A stretch of DNA of 64,000 bases, taken from the NCBI RefSeq assembly GCF_008705135.1, contig NZ_CP023694.1:7787001-7851000 (forward strand), read 5' to 3'. The stretch comes from Streptomyces coeruleorubidus (GTDB taxonomy: Bacteria; Actinomycetota; Actinomycetes; Streptomycetales; Streptomycetaceae). The notes under the pieces were generated by a model. That model was given only the letters and a program-made list of their open reading frames with translations. It had not been told where the DNA came from and did no database searches. Shown here in pieces: positions 1-8,902 of this stretch (positions are counted from its first letter, which is position 1; each line of letters begins with the position of its first letter). The translations under genes and the position numbers were made by a program.

Positions 1-108
1 CCACCTGTCAGGTGGGGCGCGGATGCGCCCCTGCGGGGTGGCATCGGGTGTGTGTGCCGGCGCCGTGGCGGACGGGCCCGTGACGTGCAATGTCGGTTGC
101 GGTTCGTG

Positions 109-1335
109 TTAGAGCACCAGTGCGGAGGCGAGCGCGGGGCCGATCGCGCCGCCGAGGAGGTAGAGCAGGGTGAACAGCCCGATCGCTGTCGGCTTGTCCT
201 GTTCGGGCATGGAGGCTGTGGCCGCGATGACCTGGGTGGCGTTGGCCGAGGTCGCGGCGAACAGCGCCAGGAAGATCCCGGCCAGTAGGAGAACCGGCGC
301 ACTCGCGAGGACCGCGGCGAGTACGGCGGCGGTCCCGGCTGCGACGAGGGCGATCCGTACGTTCGTGCGGGAGAGGCGGGCGGCGATGGAGGTGAATCCG
401 AGGGTGGTGAGCGAGGCCAGGACCATCGCCATGAGCTGTCCGGTGGCGGCGGTGTCTTTGGTCCAGTGGGCGCGGGTGATGAGCAGCTGGGGGATGACGA
501 ACAGCAGGGTGAAGTACCCCGCGGAGAGAGCGAGTGTCAGGCAGGTGGCGGTCTGGAACCTCGCCGACCGGATCGTGGCCACCGGCACATAACCGTCGGG
601 GCGGCGGCGCGTATGGATGATGAGCAGGGTGATCGATATCGCCGTCGCTGCCAGGGCCGGCAGCGGGTTCGAGGCGAACATCACGACGCTTCCGGAGAGC
701 ACCGCGACCAGCAGCGCGCCCCCGGCGTCGAAACGGCCGATGCCGGCTGTGTCTGGTGCCAGGCGGCGGCTGACGACGGGTACGGCGATCAGCGTGATCG
801 CCAGCATGGAGAGCGCGACGCGCCACGACAGGACGTCGGTGAGCTGGGTGCCGATCAGCGGACTGACCGCACCGAACAGCCCCATCCCGGCGCTGATGGC
901 GCCGATCCTGCGGGCGCTGCCGGCCAGGGCGATGGCGAGCACGTTCAGGCCGGCTCCGCCGACGGCCTGGGCGGCCCGTCCGGCCACGGCCAGGGGCAGC
1001 CAGGTCGAGAACAGGACGATGACCGTGCCGGCGGCGACGAGCGCGGCGCTCGTGAAGAGCACCGTGTGCCTGCCGCGATGCCTCATGAGCGCGGCTTGCA
1101 GCGGTGTCGAAACCGCCAGGACGAGCGCGAACACGGTGGCGAGCCAGGAAGCGGTCGCGGCGGTCGTGTCCAGCGCGGTGCCGATGTCGTCGAGGATGAG
1201 CACCGTCGCGTTGTTCGCGGCGGCCACCGGCGACGCCATGAGCACGAGCCACAACACCGGCACCAGTGGCCGGGAGAGCTCCAGCGCGGGGCTCTGGCTG
1301 GACGTGTGTGAATGTGCGGGTGAGTTGTCCGTCAT
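109..1335 (-). CDS. MFS transporter (drug efflux type)
   Basis: This 408-residue integral membrane protein has about 12 hydrophobic segments and the layout of a major facilitator. The loop around residues 85-92 (MRHRGRHT) fits the cytoplasmic motif between TM2 and TM3 of drug:H+ antiporters of the DHA2/EmrB type, although it is shorter than a 14-TM member. It probably exports a small molecule by proton exchange; the substrate cannot be read from sequence. The ATG at 1335 has a GGAG-like site just upstream. It lies downstream of the SDR gene on the same strand with a hairpin between them, and the divergent IclR regulator at 2303 may control both. Transporter fold is fairly sure, substrate is not. 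Confidence 0.82.
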   Translation of the reverse strand: MTDNSPAHSHTSSQSPALELSRPLVPVLWLVLMASPVAAANNATVLILDDIGTALDTTAATASWLATVFALVLAVSTPLQAALMRHRGRHTVLFTSAALVAAGTVIVLFSTWLPLAVAGRAAQAVGGAGLNVLAIALAGSARRIGAISAGMGLFGAVSPLIGTQLTDVLSWRVALSMLAITLIAVPVVSRRLAPDTAGIGRFDAGGALLVAVLSGSVVMFASNPLPALAATAISITLLIIHTRRRPDGYVPVATIRSARFQTATCLTLALSAGYFTLLFVIPQLLITRAHWTKDTAATGQLMAMVLASLTTLGFTSIAARLSRTNVRIALVAAGTAAVLAAVLASAPVLLLAGIFLALFAATSANATQVIAATASMPEQDKPTAIGLFTLLYLLGGAIGPALASALVL

Positions 1336-1394
1336 GGTCTCCGCGCCTTCGGGGTGCGGGCGGGGGCTTGTCCGGTCGCCAACCGCCGGCGCCC

Positions 1395-1412
1395 CCGCCC
1401 TTGAAAGGGCGG
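1395..1412 (-). terminator. hairpin between SDR and MFS genes
   Basis: The arms CCGCCCTT and AAGGGCGG are perfectly complementary and separated by two bases. The hairpin sits 3' of the SDR gene and about 60 bases before the MFS start. It could terminate or attenuate SDR transcription. No T-run follows, which is usual in Streptomyces. Confidence 0.4.
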
Positions 1413-1457
1413 CAGGGCCAGGACCGCATTCTCGGTGCTGACCCTGCGCATCGGGTG

Positions 1458-2144
1458 TTACCAGGGCAGGATCTGCTCGTCCTGGTAGAAGGCGCCGGTG
1501 CCCGCATCGGCGGGCAGGTTGACGACGTGCTTGATGCTGGCCGCGCCCTCCGCGAGGGGACGGCCGCCCTCACCACCGAGGTCGCTGGCCGTCCAGCCCG
1601 GGCTCGCGGCGTGGACGGTGATCCCGTCCTCGGCGAGCTCCGCGGCCAGCGAACGGGTCAGCGCGTTCAGAGCCGCCTTGGACGCACCGTAGGCAGGAGT
1701 GGCCGCCCCCATGCGCGCCAGCGACGCCGCCTCGCTGGACACGTTGACGATGCGGGCACCCTGCGCCTTGCGCAGCAGCGGCAGCATGGCCTGAGTGACA
1801 CGCCAGGTGCTGAAGAGGTTGATCTCCAGCGCGTCCTGCACCACACCGAGATCGGCGGTGGACGCCTGCTGGGCGTAGTCGAAGATGCCGCCGACGTTGT
1901 TGACCAGCACGTCAAGACGACCGTGCTCGGCCTCAACCTTCTGCGCCGCGGCCTTGACGCTCGCCGGGTCCGAGGCGTCGAGCTGGACCGGGTGGGTGTC
2001 GCCGCCGATCTCTGCGGCTGCCTGAACTGCGGCATCGCCGTTGCGGGCGCTGAGCAGCACGGTGTCGCCGTCCGCGGCGAACTGGGCGGCGAGCTCGCGG
2101 CCGATGCCGCGGTTCGCGCCGGTGATGAGGATGACGCGTGACAT
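1458..2144 (-). CDS. SDR family NAD(P)-dependent oxidoreductase
   Basis: A 228-residue classical short-chain dehydrogenase/reductase. The Rossmann motif TGANRGIG is at residues 8-15, an NNVG motif lies near residue 82, the catalytic serine is in the NVSSEA segment, and the YGASK motif supplies the Tyr and Lys. Family members reduce or oxidise carbonyl or alcohol groups with NAD(P)H; no substrate can be assigned. I chose the ATG at 2144 because it gives the usual start (MSRVILITG), while a longer frame upstream would add a basic, non-homologous leader. It is divergent from the IclR regulator, which is its likely controller. Confidence 0.88.
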   Translation of the reverse strand: MSRVILITGANRGIGRELAAQFAADGDTVLLSARNGDAAVQAAAEIGGDTHPVQLDASDPASVKAAAQKVEAEHGRLDVLVNNVGGIFDYAQQASTADLGVVQDALEINLFSTWRVTQAMLPLLRKAQGARIVNVSSEAASLARMGAATPAYGASKAALNALTRSLAAELAEDGITVHAASPGWTASDLGGEGGRPLAEGAASIKHVVNLPADAGTGAFYQDEQILPW

Positions 2145-2258
2145 GACTGTGTCTCTTTCCTGGCGGGGGGTATTGGGTGGGGGCCGGCCGGTACGGCCGC
2201 TGATGCGGCGCCCACTACGGACGCGCCCTCGATCACCACCTTGGTTCCGCGAGAGCAC

Positions 2259-2302
2259 AATGTCAAACAATCAGGTCCAGAAATCTGCTAGAGTTCAACA
2301 TT
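2259..2302. promoter_or_regulatory. inverted half-sites in the SDR/IclR divergent region
   Basis: AATGTCAAAC (2259-2268) and GTTCAACATT (2293-2302) form an inverted pair matching at 8 of 10 positions across 24 bases. The second arm abuts the IclR start codon. This is a plausible autoregulatory operator also covering the divergent SDR promoter. It is inferred from position and symmetry only. Confidence 0.4.
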
Positions 2303-3040
2303 ATGGAATCCGAGACGTCATCCGGCCGCGTGCTCCAGTCCGTGCAGCGGGCCTTCGATCTGCTGGAACGCATCGCGACGCATCCCGAAGGCGCGCGATT
2401 GAGCGAACTTGCCGACGGCGCCGGCCTCAACCGCAGCACCGCACACAATCTGCTCGCCTCCCTCGAAGGGCTCGGCTACATCACCCAGGACAAGAAGGGC
2501 GCCGCCTACCGGCTGACCGGCAAGCTCAACCGCCTGCTGCGCCTGGACGCCGAGGCAGAACACGCCCTCCGCGCCCGCATCAGGCCCGTGCTCAAGAACG
2601 TGAGCCAGGCATCGGGCGAGTCCACCTTCCTCGCGTTCGCCACCGGCACCGACTACCTGTGCGTGGACGCCGTGCAATCGGACCAGCCCCTGCACCTCGC
2701 AGTCAGACCCGGCGAGCGAAAGTCACTGATCGGCGAGGCGCTCGGCCACGCCCTGCTCGCAGCCGACGCCGACCTCGCCCACTTGGTCCGCGCCGAAGAC
2801 CCGGACCGATGGGAACGCCACGCACAGGAAATCGCCGACGCCAAGCACCACGGCTTCGCCCTCGACCTCGACAGCCAGCAGGCAGGCATCTCGTGTGTCG
2901 CCGTCGCGGTCACCCCACGCGCCGCGATCGCCGTCGCCGGGCCCACCAGCCGCCTCCCGGAATCACGCCTCATCACAATCGGCCAGAAGATCCGCGAGGC
3001 ACTGGACAAAGTGCGACCGGCCAACCAGGAATGGCTGTGA
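2303..3040 (+). CDS. IclR family transcriptional regulator
   Basis: A 245-residue protein with an N-terminal winged helix-turn-helix (about residues 10-70; the segment LSELADGAGLNRSTAHNLL is the recognition region) and a C-terminal IclR effector-binding domain. IclR proteins bind DNA as dimers or tetramers and respond to small aromatic or organic acids. There is no clear ribosome-binding site before the ATG at 2303, so the message may be nearly leaderless. It is transcribed away from the SDR and MFS genes, which it probably regulates. Confidence 0.88.
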   Translation: MESETSSGRVLQSVQRAFDLLERIATHPEGARLSELADGAGLNRSTAHNLLASLEGLGYITQDKKGAAYRLTGKLNRLLRLDAEAEHALRARIRPVLKNVSQASGESTFLAFATGTDYLCVDAVQSDQPLHLAVRPGERKSLIGEALGHALLAADADLAHLVRAEDPDRWERHAQEIADAKHHGFALDLDSQQAGISCVAVAVTPRAAIAVAGPTSRLPESRLITIGQKIREALDKVRPANQEWL

Positions 3041-3803
3041 CCCTGAACTACTCGAAAGCGGAAAGCCAGCGCATGTGAGAGGGCGCCGGGCCTTACGGCC
3101 TAATCAGTCCGGTGGTCTGGGCGCAGGCTCTTCTTCGGTGCGCCCAGACCACCCCCGGCCGGATTGAGGTCGGGGTGTAGGTCGGGAAGCGGAAGACCGT
3201 CAGCCAGGGCCGTTTGCCGATCAGCTCGCGCATAGCGGCGTCGACGTGGTAATCCGGGTTCTTCCGGCACACTGGTGACCGTGCTGCAACTCGGCCCCCG
3301 CTCTGGTGCATTGAGCGGAAGGCATCGCTGAACGCGGTTACGCGCAGGCCTTCTGTCGCCCTCGGTGGGCGCGCATGGGTATCCCATGTTTCGGTGAAGC
3401 GGGCGTGCCGTGAGAGCGCCTGGACGGTCTTCGGATCATCCTGGCCTGGTCCGCCGGATTTGCTGATCGGGCCGGCCCCACGCAGGAGGTGCGCACGAAC
3501 CCGCAGAGGCGCTCACTCCGCGCGGTGTCGACGCGCCCTGTGCGTAGGAGGCGCCCTGCTGTGGCACCTACCAGTCGTGAGGGTCCATCTCCCCCCGCCG
3601 CTGTGCCGCAATGACGGTCGCGCACTGCTGTCTGAAGTTGGGCGACCTGACGTGTCCATTTCCAGCCATGGGGAGGGATTCGTCAAACGAGGCACCAGTG
3701 TCGCGGTGAATCGTATGATGCGTCAGAACCGCATGCGGGTGGGGTACTTGAGGCGGTTACAGCCGCCTGTGTCGTCGAGGGCGCGGGCCTCATCGCTCGG
3801 GGG
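3041..3803. other. gene-poor stretch at the left edge of the defence-like island
   Basis: Apart from the transposase remnant at 3093-3270 I see no convincing gene here. Short frames exist on both strands but lack ribosome-binding sites, coding bias or recognisable motifs. The stretch separates the IclR gene from the Gabija-like pair and looks like decayed mobile-element DNA. Confidence 0.5.
3093..3270 (-). pseudogene. remnant of an IS630-type transposase (C-terminal part)
   Basis: On the minus strand one frame reads AMRELIGKRPWLTVFRFPTY and a second frame continues as DLNPAGG followed by GLGAPKKSLRP. Joined, these resemble the end of an IS630-family DDE transposase, where an aspartate-bearing strand is followed by L(T)VFxxPxYxPDLNPxExxWxxLKxxL. 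The piece is short, changes frame near PTYTP and has no start codon or upstream catalytic region. It is therefore a dead fragment, and it marks past insertion-sequence activity at the edge of the accessory island. Family assignment rests on motif recall, not on a search. Confidence 0.6.
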
Positions 3804-3809
3804 ATGTCG

Positions 3810-5691
3810 GTGTACCTTGCCTGTCTGTTTGCGGAGAACTTCCGGATCTTCGGCGCGGCGCCGCAGAAGGAAGGCGACAAGGATGCCAGCCTGAGCCTGG
3901 ACTTCGGTCCCGCCACGAACGTCCTCGTCGGCGAGAACGACAGCGGCAAGACGGCCATCATCGACGCGATCCGCCTGTGCCTGCTGACGACCGCGGCTGA
4001 CTTCTACCGCATCACACGCGACGACTTCCACGTCGGACCCGGCGGCCGCGCGGGCACTTTCAAGATCACCTGCGGGTTCAAGGACCTCACAACGGAAGAA
4101 CAGGCCGTCTTCCTTGAGTTGCTCACCACGGACGAGGAGGGCAACGTCGCCCTCTACGTCACCGTCAAAGCGGAGTTGATGGACCCGCTGCGTCCCCACC
4201 GCGTCGCGATGACCACCCGCACCGGCCGCGATGGGGAGGGGCCAGCCCTGGACGGTGCCGCACGTGAACTGCTGAAGGCCACCTACCTGCGGCCCCTGCG
4301 GGACGCGGAGGCGGAGTTGCGCTCCGGCCGCGGATCACGGCTGTCGCAAATCTTGGCCGGCTACCCGGCCATGCGCGCACAAGGTGAGGACGACTTCGAC
4401 GAGGAGAGCGGCAGCGCCTCCACGTTGGTCGGCATCCTGCGCCGCGCGGAACGGCACATCAGCGACAACGAGGCCATCAAGACGGCCCGGGACGACATCA
4501 ACACCGGTTACCTGCAGAAGTTCTCCATCGGCTCCGACGTCCTGCGCGGTGAGATCGGCGTTGCGGGTGATGCGACGCTCGCCCGCGCGCTGGAGCGGTT
4601 GGAGCTCACGCTGTTCGCGGGTACGGGGGAGTGGACCAGACACGGTTTGGGTTACAACAAACGCCCTGTTCATGGCGGCCGAACTGCTCCTGCTCGGCAA
4701 CAGCGTCATCGCGCCCCTGCTGCTGATCGAGGAACCCGAAGCCCACCTCCACCCGCAGCTCCAGACCCGCATCATGGACCTCCTGCGGGATCGCGCCGAG
4801 ACCGCGAACACAGTGGAGACGCCGCCGGTCCAGGTCATCCTCACTACCCACAGCCCCAACCTGGCCTCGGCCATTCCGGTCGAACATCTCACCCTCGTCG
4901 CCCGCGGATCCACCTTCCGCCTGGCACCGGGACTAACCAAGCTCGATGAGGGCGACTACGCCTTCCTCACCCGCTTCCTCGACGTGACCAAGGCCAATCT
5001 GTTCTTCGCCCGCAGCGTCGCCATCGTCGAGGGCGACGCCGAAGCCATCGTCCTGCCCGCTCTCGCACAGGCGGTCGGCCGGTCGTTCAGCGAATGCGGC
5101 GTCAGCGTCGTCAATGTCGGCGGCGTCGGCCTCTTCCGCTACAGCCGGATCTTCCAACGCGAGGGCGAGCAGATACCGGTCGCCGTGGCCTGCATCCGGG
5201 ACCGGGACCTGGTTCCCGCCGGTACCTCCGCGGAGATGCGCAAGAAGCTGAAGTGCTCGGTGGAGATGACCAAGCAAGAGATCGAAAAGCACGTCGCAGG
5301 GTTGAAAGAGGAGGACAGCGGCCACGTACGCACCTTCGTCTCCGACCACTGGACGCTGGAGTACGACCTGGCCGCCGGCTCCTGGGCCATGGCGACCCTG
5401 ATGCACCAGGCCGTTCGTGCCGCTGTCGCCTCCAAGACTGCCTGGCCCACCGCGGACAGACTCGCCGACCTGGACCGACTGGCGCAGGAGGAGGTCAAGA
5501 AGTGGCGAGAGAGCAACGTTCCCCTGGAAAAGGCGGCCTTGGACATTTATGAGCCGCTGCGCATGGGTCGGGGCAGTAAGCCGATCGCCGCCCATCACGC
5601 GGCCCGGCTGCTGCAGAGCACGCCCGTGACCGATGAAGACCTGCCGCCCTACCTCGTGGCCGCCTTCACATACCTGTGCAGCGAGGTCTGA
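3810..5691 (+). pseudogene. gajA: Gabija GajA-like OLD-family ATPase/TOPRIM nuclease, frameshifted
   Basis: The reading frame encodes an OLD-family protein of about 627 residues. An SMC-like ATPase comes first: Walker A GENDSGKT about 45 codons in, Walker B and D-loop region LLIEEPEAHLHPQ at 4726-4770, and the H-loop segment TTHSPN. A TOPRIM nuclease domain follows, with the glutamate in IVEGDAEA near 5030 and an RDRD acidic motif near 5200. Frames 3810-4661 and 4662-5691 differ by one base. Removing one A from the AAA at 4659-4661 restores GLGYNNALFMAAE. The break could be a sequencing error, a true inactivating mutation or recoding. The GTG at 3810 has GGGGGA five bases upstream, while the ATG at 3804 lacks a spaced site. 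gajB starts three bases after the stop. Known GajA cuts phage DNA when nucleotides are depleted. Confidence 0.75.
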
Positions 5692-5694
5692 GCG

Positions 5695-7602
5695 ATGACA
5701 TCCCTCTACGCCCCCGACGCCTTCATCAAGGACAAGGTCGAAGCCCTCGCTCAACAACTCGGCCTCGACCTGCCCCACCAGGGACAGTGGAACTTCATCC
5801 AGAGCCTGGAATCCCTGGACCTCCAGGCAGCTCCCGGCTCGGGAAAGACCAGCCTGATCGGTCTGAAGCTAGCCCTCCTGGGCCAGGCATGGGCTTCGCC
5901 CACACGCGGCATCTGCGTCCTGTCCCACACCAACACAGCCAAGGACGAGATCACCCACCGGCTCACCGCCACACCGGCGGGACGCCGCCTGCTGCAGTAC
6001 CCGCACTTCATCGGCACAATCCAGGCCTTCACCAACACCTTCCTCGCCCTGCCCGCCCTACGGTCCCGGGGCATTGAAGTCCAGACCGTCGACGACCAGG
6101 CCTACGCGGACGAAGCCCTCCGGCTTCTCGAACGTCACCCGCGGTTCCGGAAGCTCAGCACCGCACTCGGGCACCGCACGAACGGCCCCGCACTCGTCGC
6201 TGAGGCCCGCTACGTCTGCGACGGCGGACACCTGATCGCGACAGGACCTGACGGCACTCCTCCCTTCAAAGCATCCAGTGACAGCGGCCAACAATTCGCC
6301 GCGCTCAAGGAAGTGCTCACCGAGCGAGGCGTCTTCCGCTATCACGACATGTTCGCCCTCGCCGAGCACCACCTCTTTCATCACCCCCAGCTCGCGCTGG
6401 CCGCCGCCCACCGCTTCCCCTTCGTCCTCCTGGACGAAATGCAGGACACCAGCGACCTCCAGCAACGCCTGCTCGACAAGGTCTTCGGCCCGCCGGGCAC
6501 GGTCGTCCAGCGCGTGGGTGACATCAACCAGCGCATCTTCGCCGACGCACCGGATGCCGCACAGCCCTCGTCGTTCCCCCTGCCGCACGCCGCCCAACTC
6601 CCCGTCAGCCGCAGGTTCGGCAGCAAGATCGCAGCACTCGCCAGCGACCTCACGGTCCACCGCCGCCAACGCATCGACGGCGCCGGCCACGACGGGACCG
6701 TCGCCCTCCTGCTCTTCGACGACGACACCGTCGCGGAAGTGGTACCGGCCTTCGAACGGATGGCAGCGGCCGCGGTCCCCCGCCAGCTGCTGCTGGACAA
6801 CCCGCCCCGCGTCCTGGGCGCCCGCCTCACGCGGGGAAGCGCCAAGGCCTTTCCACAATCCCTCTCCTGCTACGTACCCGGCTTCACCAGCACACCGGTC
6901 CAGACAACCGGCAGTCTCATCACGACGGCACGCGCCGCCCAGGCCCAGCGGCAATCCGGCGACAACCACGCAGCGATCACACTCCTGTGGAACGCAATCC
7001 GTGACGTAGCCCGACTCGCCAGTGTCGGCGGTCTGCCCCCACTGAGGCGACTGGACCGAGACCCGGCCACCGCCGGAGGCAGGGCACGCCTGCTTCTGCA
7101 CGATCTGCTGACGAGCCCTCTCAATAGCCACGTCGAATGGGCAGTCCTCACCGCCCGGCTTCTGCGGCTGCTGCCGGACCTGACTCACAGCCCCATGAAA
7201 GGTGTCTCCCGTCTCGCAGATCCCCTTGCCCACATCCCGTACATCGCCCAGCCAGCGCCCGTGCTCGATGCCTCGGCTGATGCCGACCACGGTGTAGTGG
7301 CATCGGTTGCAGGATCGATCCAGAGCGCCAAGGGCGAAACCCACGCGGCCACACTCATCCTCGAATGCCTGGAACGCAGCGGCAAGAAGCACGACGTACA
7401 CGAGGTCCTCGGACTCCTGAGCCGGCAACAGGACGCCTCCAAAGCCTTGGTCACGATCCAGCGCGCGGCACAACTCGTCTTCGTGGGCGCCACCCGACCC
7501 ACCCACCTGCTCGCCTTCGCCGCGCACCGCACACGAGCCGAACCGTACATCGAGGCGATCACTGCTCGCGGCTGGTCCGTCCACGACATCCACGTCCACT
7601 GA
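5695..7602 (+). CDS. gajB: Gabija GajB-like UvrD/Rep superfamily 1 helicase
   Basis: A 635-residue superfamily 1 helicase. Motif I is APGSGKTS at residues 46-53. Motif II is LLDEMQDTS near 247. Motif III is the GDINQRIF segment, motif IV has SRRFG, a SAKGETHAAT segment fits motif V, and FVGATRPTHLLAFA near the C-terminus is motif VI. Its start lies three bases after the OLD-family gene, indicating one operon. An OLD nuclease followed by a UvrD-like helicase is the defining arrangement of the Gabija anti-phage system, in which GajB helps trigger GajA. At 635 residues it is longer than the roughly 500 of the Bacillus protein, so it may be a divergent variant. The reading frame is intact. Confidence 0.8.
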   Translation: MTSLYAPDAFIKDKVEALAQQLGLDLPHQGQWNFIQSLESLDLQAAPGSGKTSLIGLKLALLGQAWASPTRGICVLSHTNTAKDEITHRLTATPAGRRLLQYPHFIGTIQAFTNTFLALPALRSRGIEVQTVDDQAYADEALRLLERHPRFRKLSTALGHRTNGPALVAEARYVCDGGHLIATGPDGTPPFKASSDSGQQFAALKEVLTERGVFRYHDMFALAEHHLFHHPQLALAAAHRFPFVLLDEMQDTSDLQQRLLDKVFGPPGTVVQRVGDINQRIFADAPDAAQPSSFPLPHAAQLPVSRRFGSKIAALASDLTVHRRQRIDGAGHDGTVALLLFDDDTVAEVVPAFERMAAAAVPRQLLLDNPPRVLGARLTRGSAKAFPQSLSCYVPGFTSTPVQTTGSLITTARAAQAQRQSGDNHAAITLLWNAIRDVARLASVGGLPPLRRLDRDPATAGGRARLLLHDLLTSPLNSHVEWAVLTARLLRLLPDLTHSPMKGVSRLADPLAHIPYIAQPAPVLDASADADHGVVASVAGSIQSAKGETHAATLILECLERSGKKHDVHEVLGLLSRQQDASKALVTIQRAAQLVFVGATRPTHLLAFAAHRTRAEPYIEAITARGWSVHDIHVH

Positions 7603-8317
7603 GGGACTACTTGCTGCACCGCCAGGCCAGGCAGGTGGCCACGGCACGGAGCCGCCGCCCTCGCGGGCCGGGACGGGCCGAAATACGCCCTTGTGCCCCT
7701 CGGAAAGCCCGATCAGACATTCGCTTCGGGTGCGTTTTTGGGGGTTGCAAGTCTGCCACGAACGAACGGGAGAGTGCGGGGGGTAAGAGGAAAGGACATT
7801 GCTCGCCAATATCGCTATGTCTGGTTCGTGATGCCGGAACGTCCCGCGTCCCAAGAGCGCGGGAAAAGCATCGGCCGACCGGAATCTGAGCGGTCACGCT
7901 GAACGGTATGCGTCTGACTCTCGCGCGATTACTGCTGTCTCCTGTCACCAGCAGCCGTGCCGCCTGGGCGGCAGCCAGGAGCCGTGGCCAGCTTTCCTTC
8001 GATGCAGCATGGCGCCGAGAACGCCTGGCCAGACACCCTGATGAGCTGGTCTACCGCCTCCACGGACACCTCCCGCCACAGGGTCCAGAAGCCGGACGTG
8101 ACACGGGACCTGTACACGGACAACCGGGCGCAGAACCAGGCCGCGAATACGAGAAGTGAAGCCATAGCCGTGCGCGGAAAGTGGCCCCTGATACAGGAGA
8201 AACATGTGCGACAGAAGGGAATGTATGCCTTTCGGTCATGTTTTCAATGGGGTGATTTCGCAGTCGGTGTGCGAGTGAGAATTCCTGACATGAATCGACG
8301 CGAGCCAGGGGGAGTTC
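7603..8317 (+). other. 715-base gap between gajB and the next unit
   Basis: No frame here shows coding bias together with a good ribosome-binding site. One open stretch from 7957 overlaps the next gene's start and has unremarkable composition. Base composition is more AT-rich than flanking genes, particularly near 7730-7830 and 8150-8300, so the promoter of the following operon probably lies here. I see no clear hairpin terminator. Confidence 0.4.
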
Positions 8318-8866
8318 ATGTCTGACTTCAGTGCTCTGTCCGCACTGCTCGGTGCCGGGCTGCCGGCCACCTTCACGTTTCTCTACCAGCGCCTTGAGAA
8401 CCTGCTGGAACGGCGAGGCGCTCCTGAAGCCGACTTGGCGTTACCCGTGCCGCTGCGGGGAGAGTTGGCGCTGCCGCTGACCGTCGGTGAGGAGCAACTC
8501 GCGGCGCATCAGGGAGAGCTGGAGCTACTGCGCGACGCTCTTGGCGCGTACCACCGCGGTGCAGCACCCGTCGACGCGGACAATCCCGAGCTCCTACGAA
8601 TGCTGGGGCGGCTGCGCGGCAGGCTCGAGGACCTCTATGGGCAGCGGCTGACATTCCAGGGGGAGGAGGACCGGCAGCCTTCCGGTCCCTTCTCGCGACA
8701 GAAGATCCGCACTGTGCGCGGCCACGTCACCGGCATGCATGCCGACGACACCATCAGCGGACACGCGGAGACAGACCAGGACATCACCACTGTCGCCGAA
8801 GGCGCCACAGTCACCGGCATGCGCGCCCGGAACATCGGCAGCCCGCCCAAGCGGCCCCAGCGCTGA
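8318..8866 (+). CDS. small protein of unknown function, first gene of a three-gene unit
   Basis: This 182-residue protein has a well-placed AGGGGGA site before the ATG. Residues about 5-25 are hydrophobic to amphipathic (LLGAGLPATFTFLYQ), followed by a charged helical middle rich in Glu, Leu and Arg. The C-terminal 45 residues are glycine, valine and threonine rich and contain two similar pieces: RGHVTGMHADDTI near 139 and EGATVTGMRARNIG near 162. I do not recognise a family. The next gene starts 36 bases downstream and its protein carries a related RGTVIG segment, so the two products may interact. A membrane-active effector with a C-terminal interaction motif is one reading; a structural partner of the P-loop protein is another. 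Confidence 0.7.
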   Translation: MSDFSALSALLGAGLPATFTFLYQRLENLLERRGAPEADLALPVPLRGELALPLTVGEEQLAAHQGELELLRDALGAYHRGAAPVDADNPELLRMLGRLRGRLEDLYGQRLTFQGEEDRQPSGPFSRQKIRTVRGHVTGMHADDTISGHAETDQDITTVAEGATVTGMRARNIGSPPKRPQR

Positions 8867-8902
8867 ACCTCACTGCCCCGACAGCCTCAAGAAGGACCGC
8901 CT

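Noticed and set aside
3500..3700. A possible small antitoxin-like fragment on the minus strand (RSPNFRQQCATVIAAQRRGE)
   Set aside because: It vaguely resembles antitoxin tails but has an early stop, no start and no partner. Too weak to call.
4659..4661. Programmed +1 frameshift in the GajA-like gene
   Set aside because: There is no slippery stop context or stimulatory structure I can see, and simple removal of one A gives the family sequence. Error or mutation is more likely, so I did not claim recoding.
7957..8325. A 122-residue plus-strand frame ahead of the three-gene unit
   Set aside because: It overlaps the start of the next gene, has no ribosome-binding site and no coding bias.
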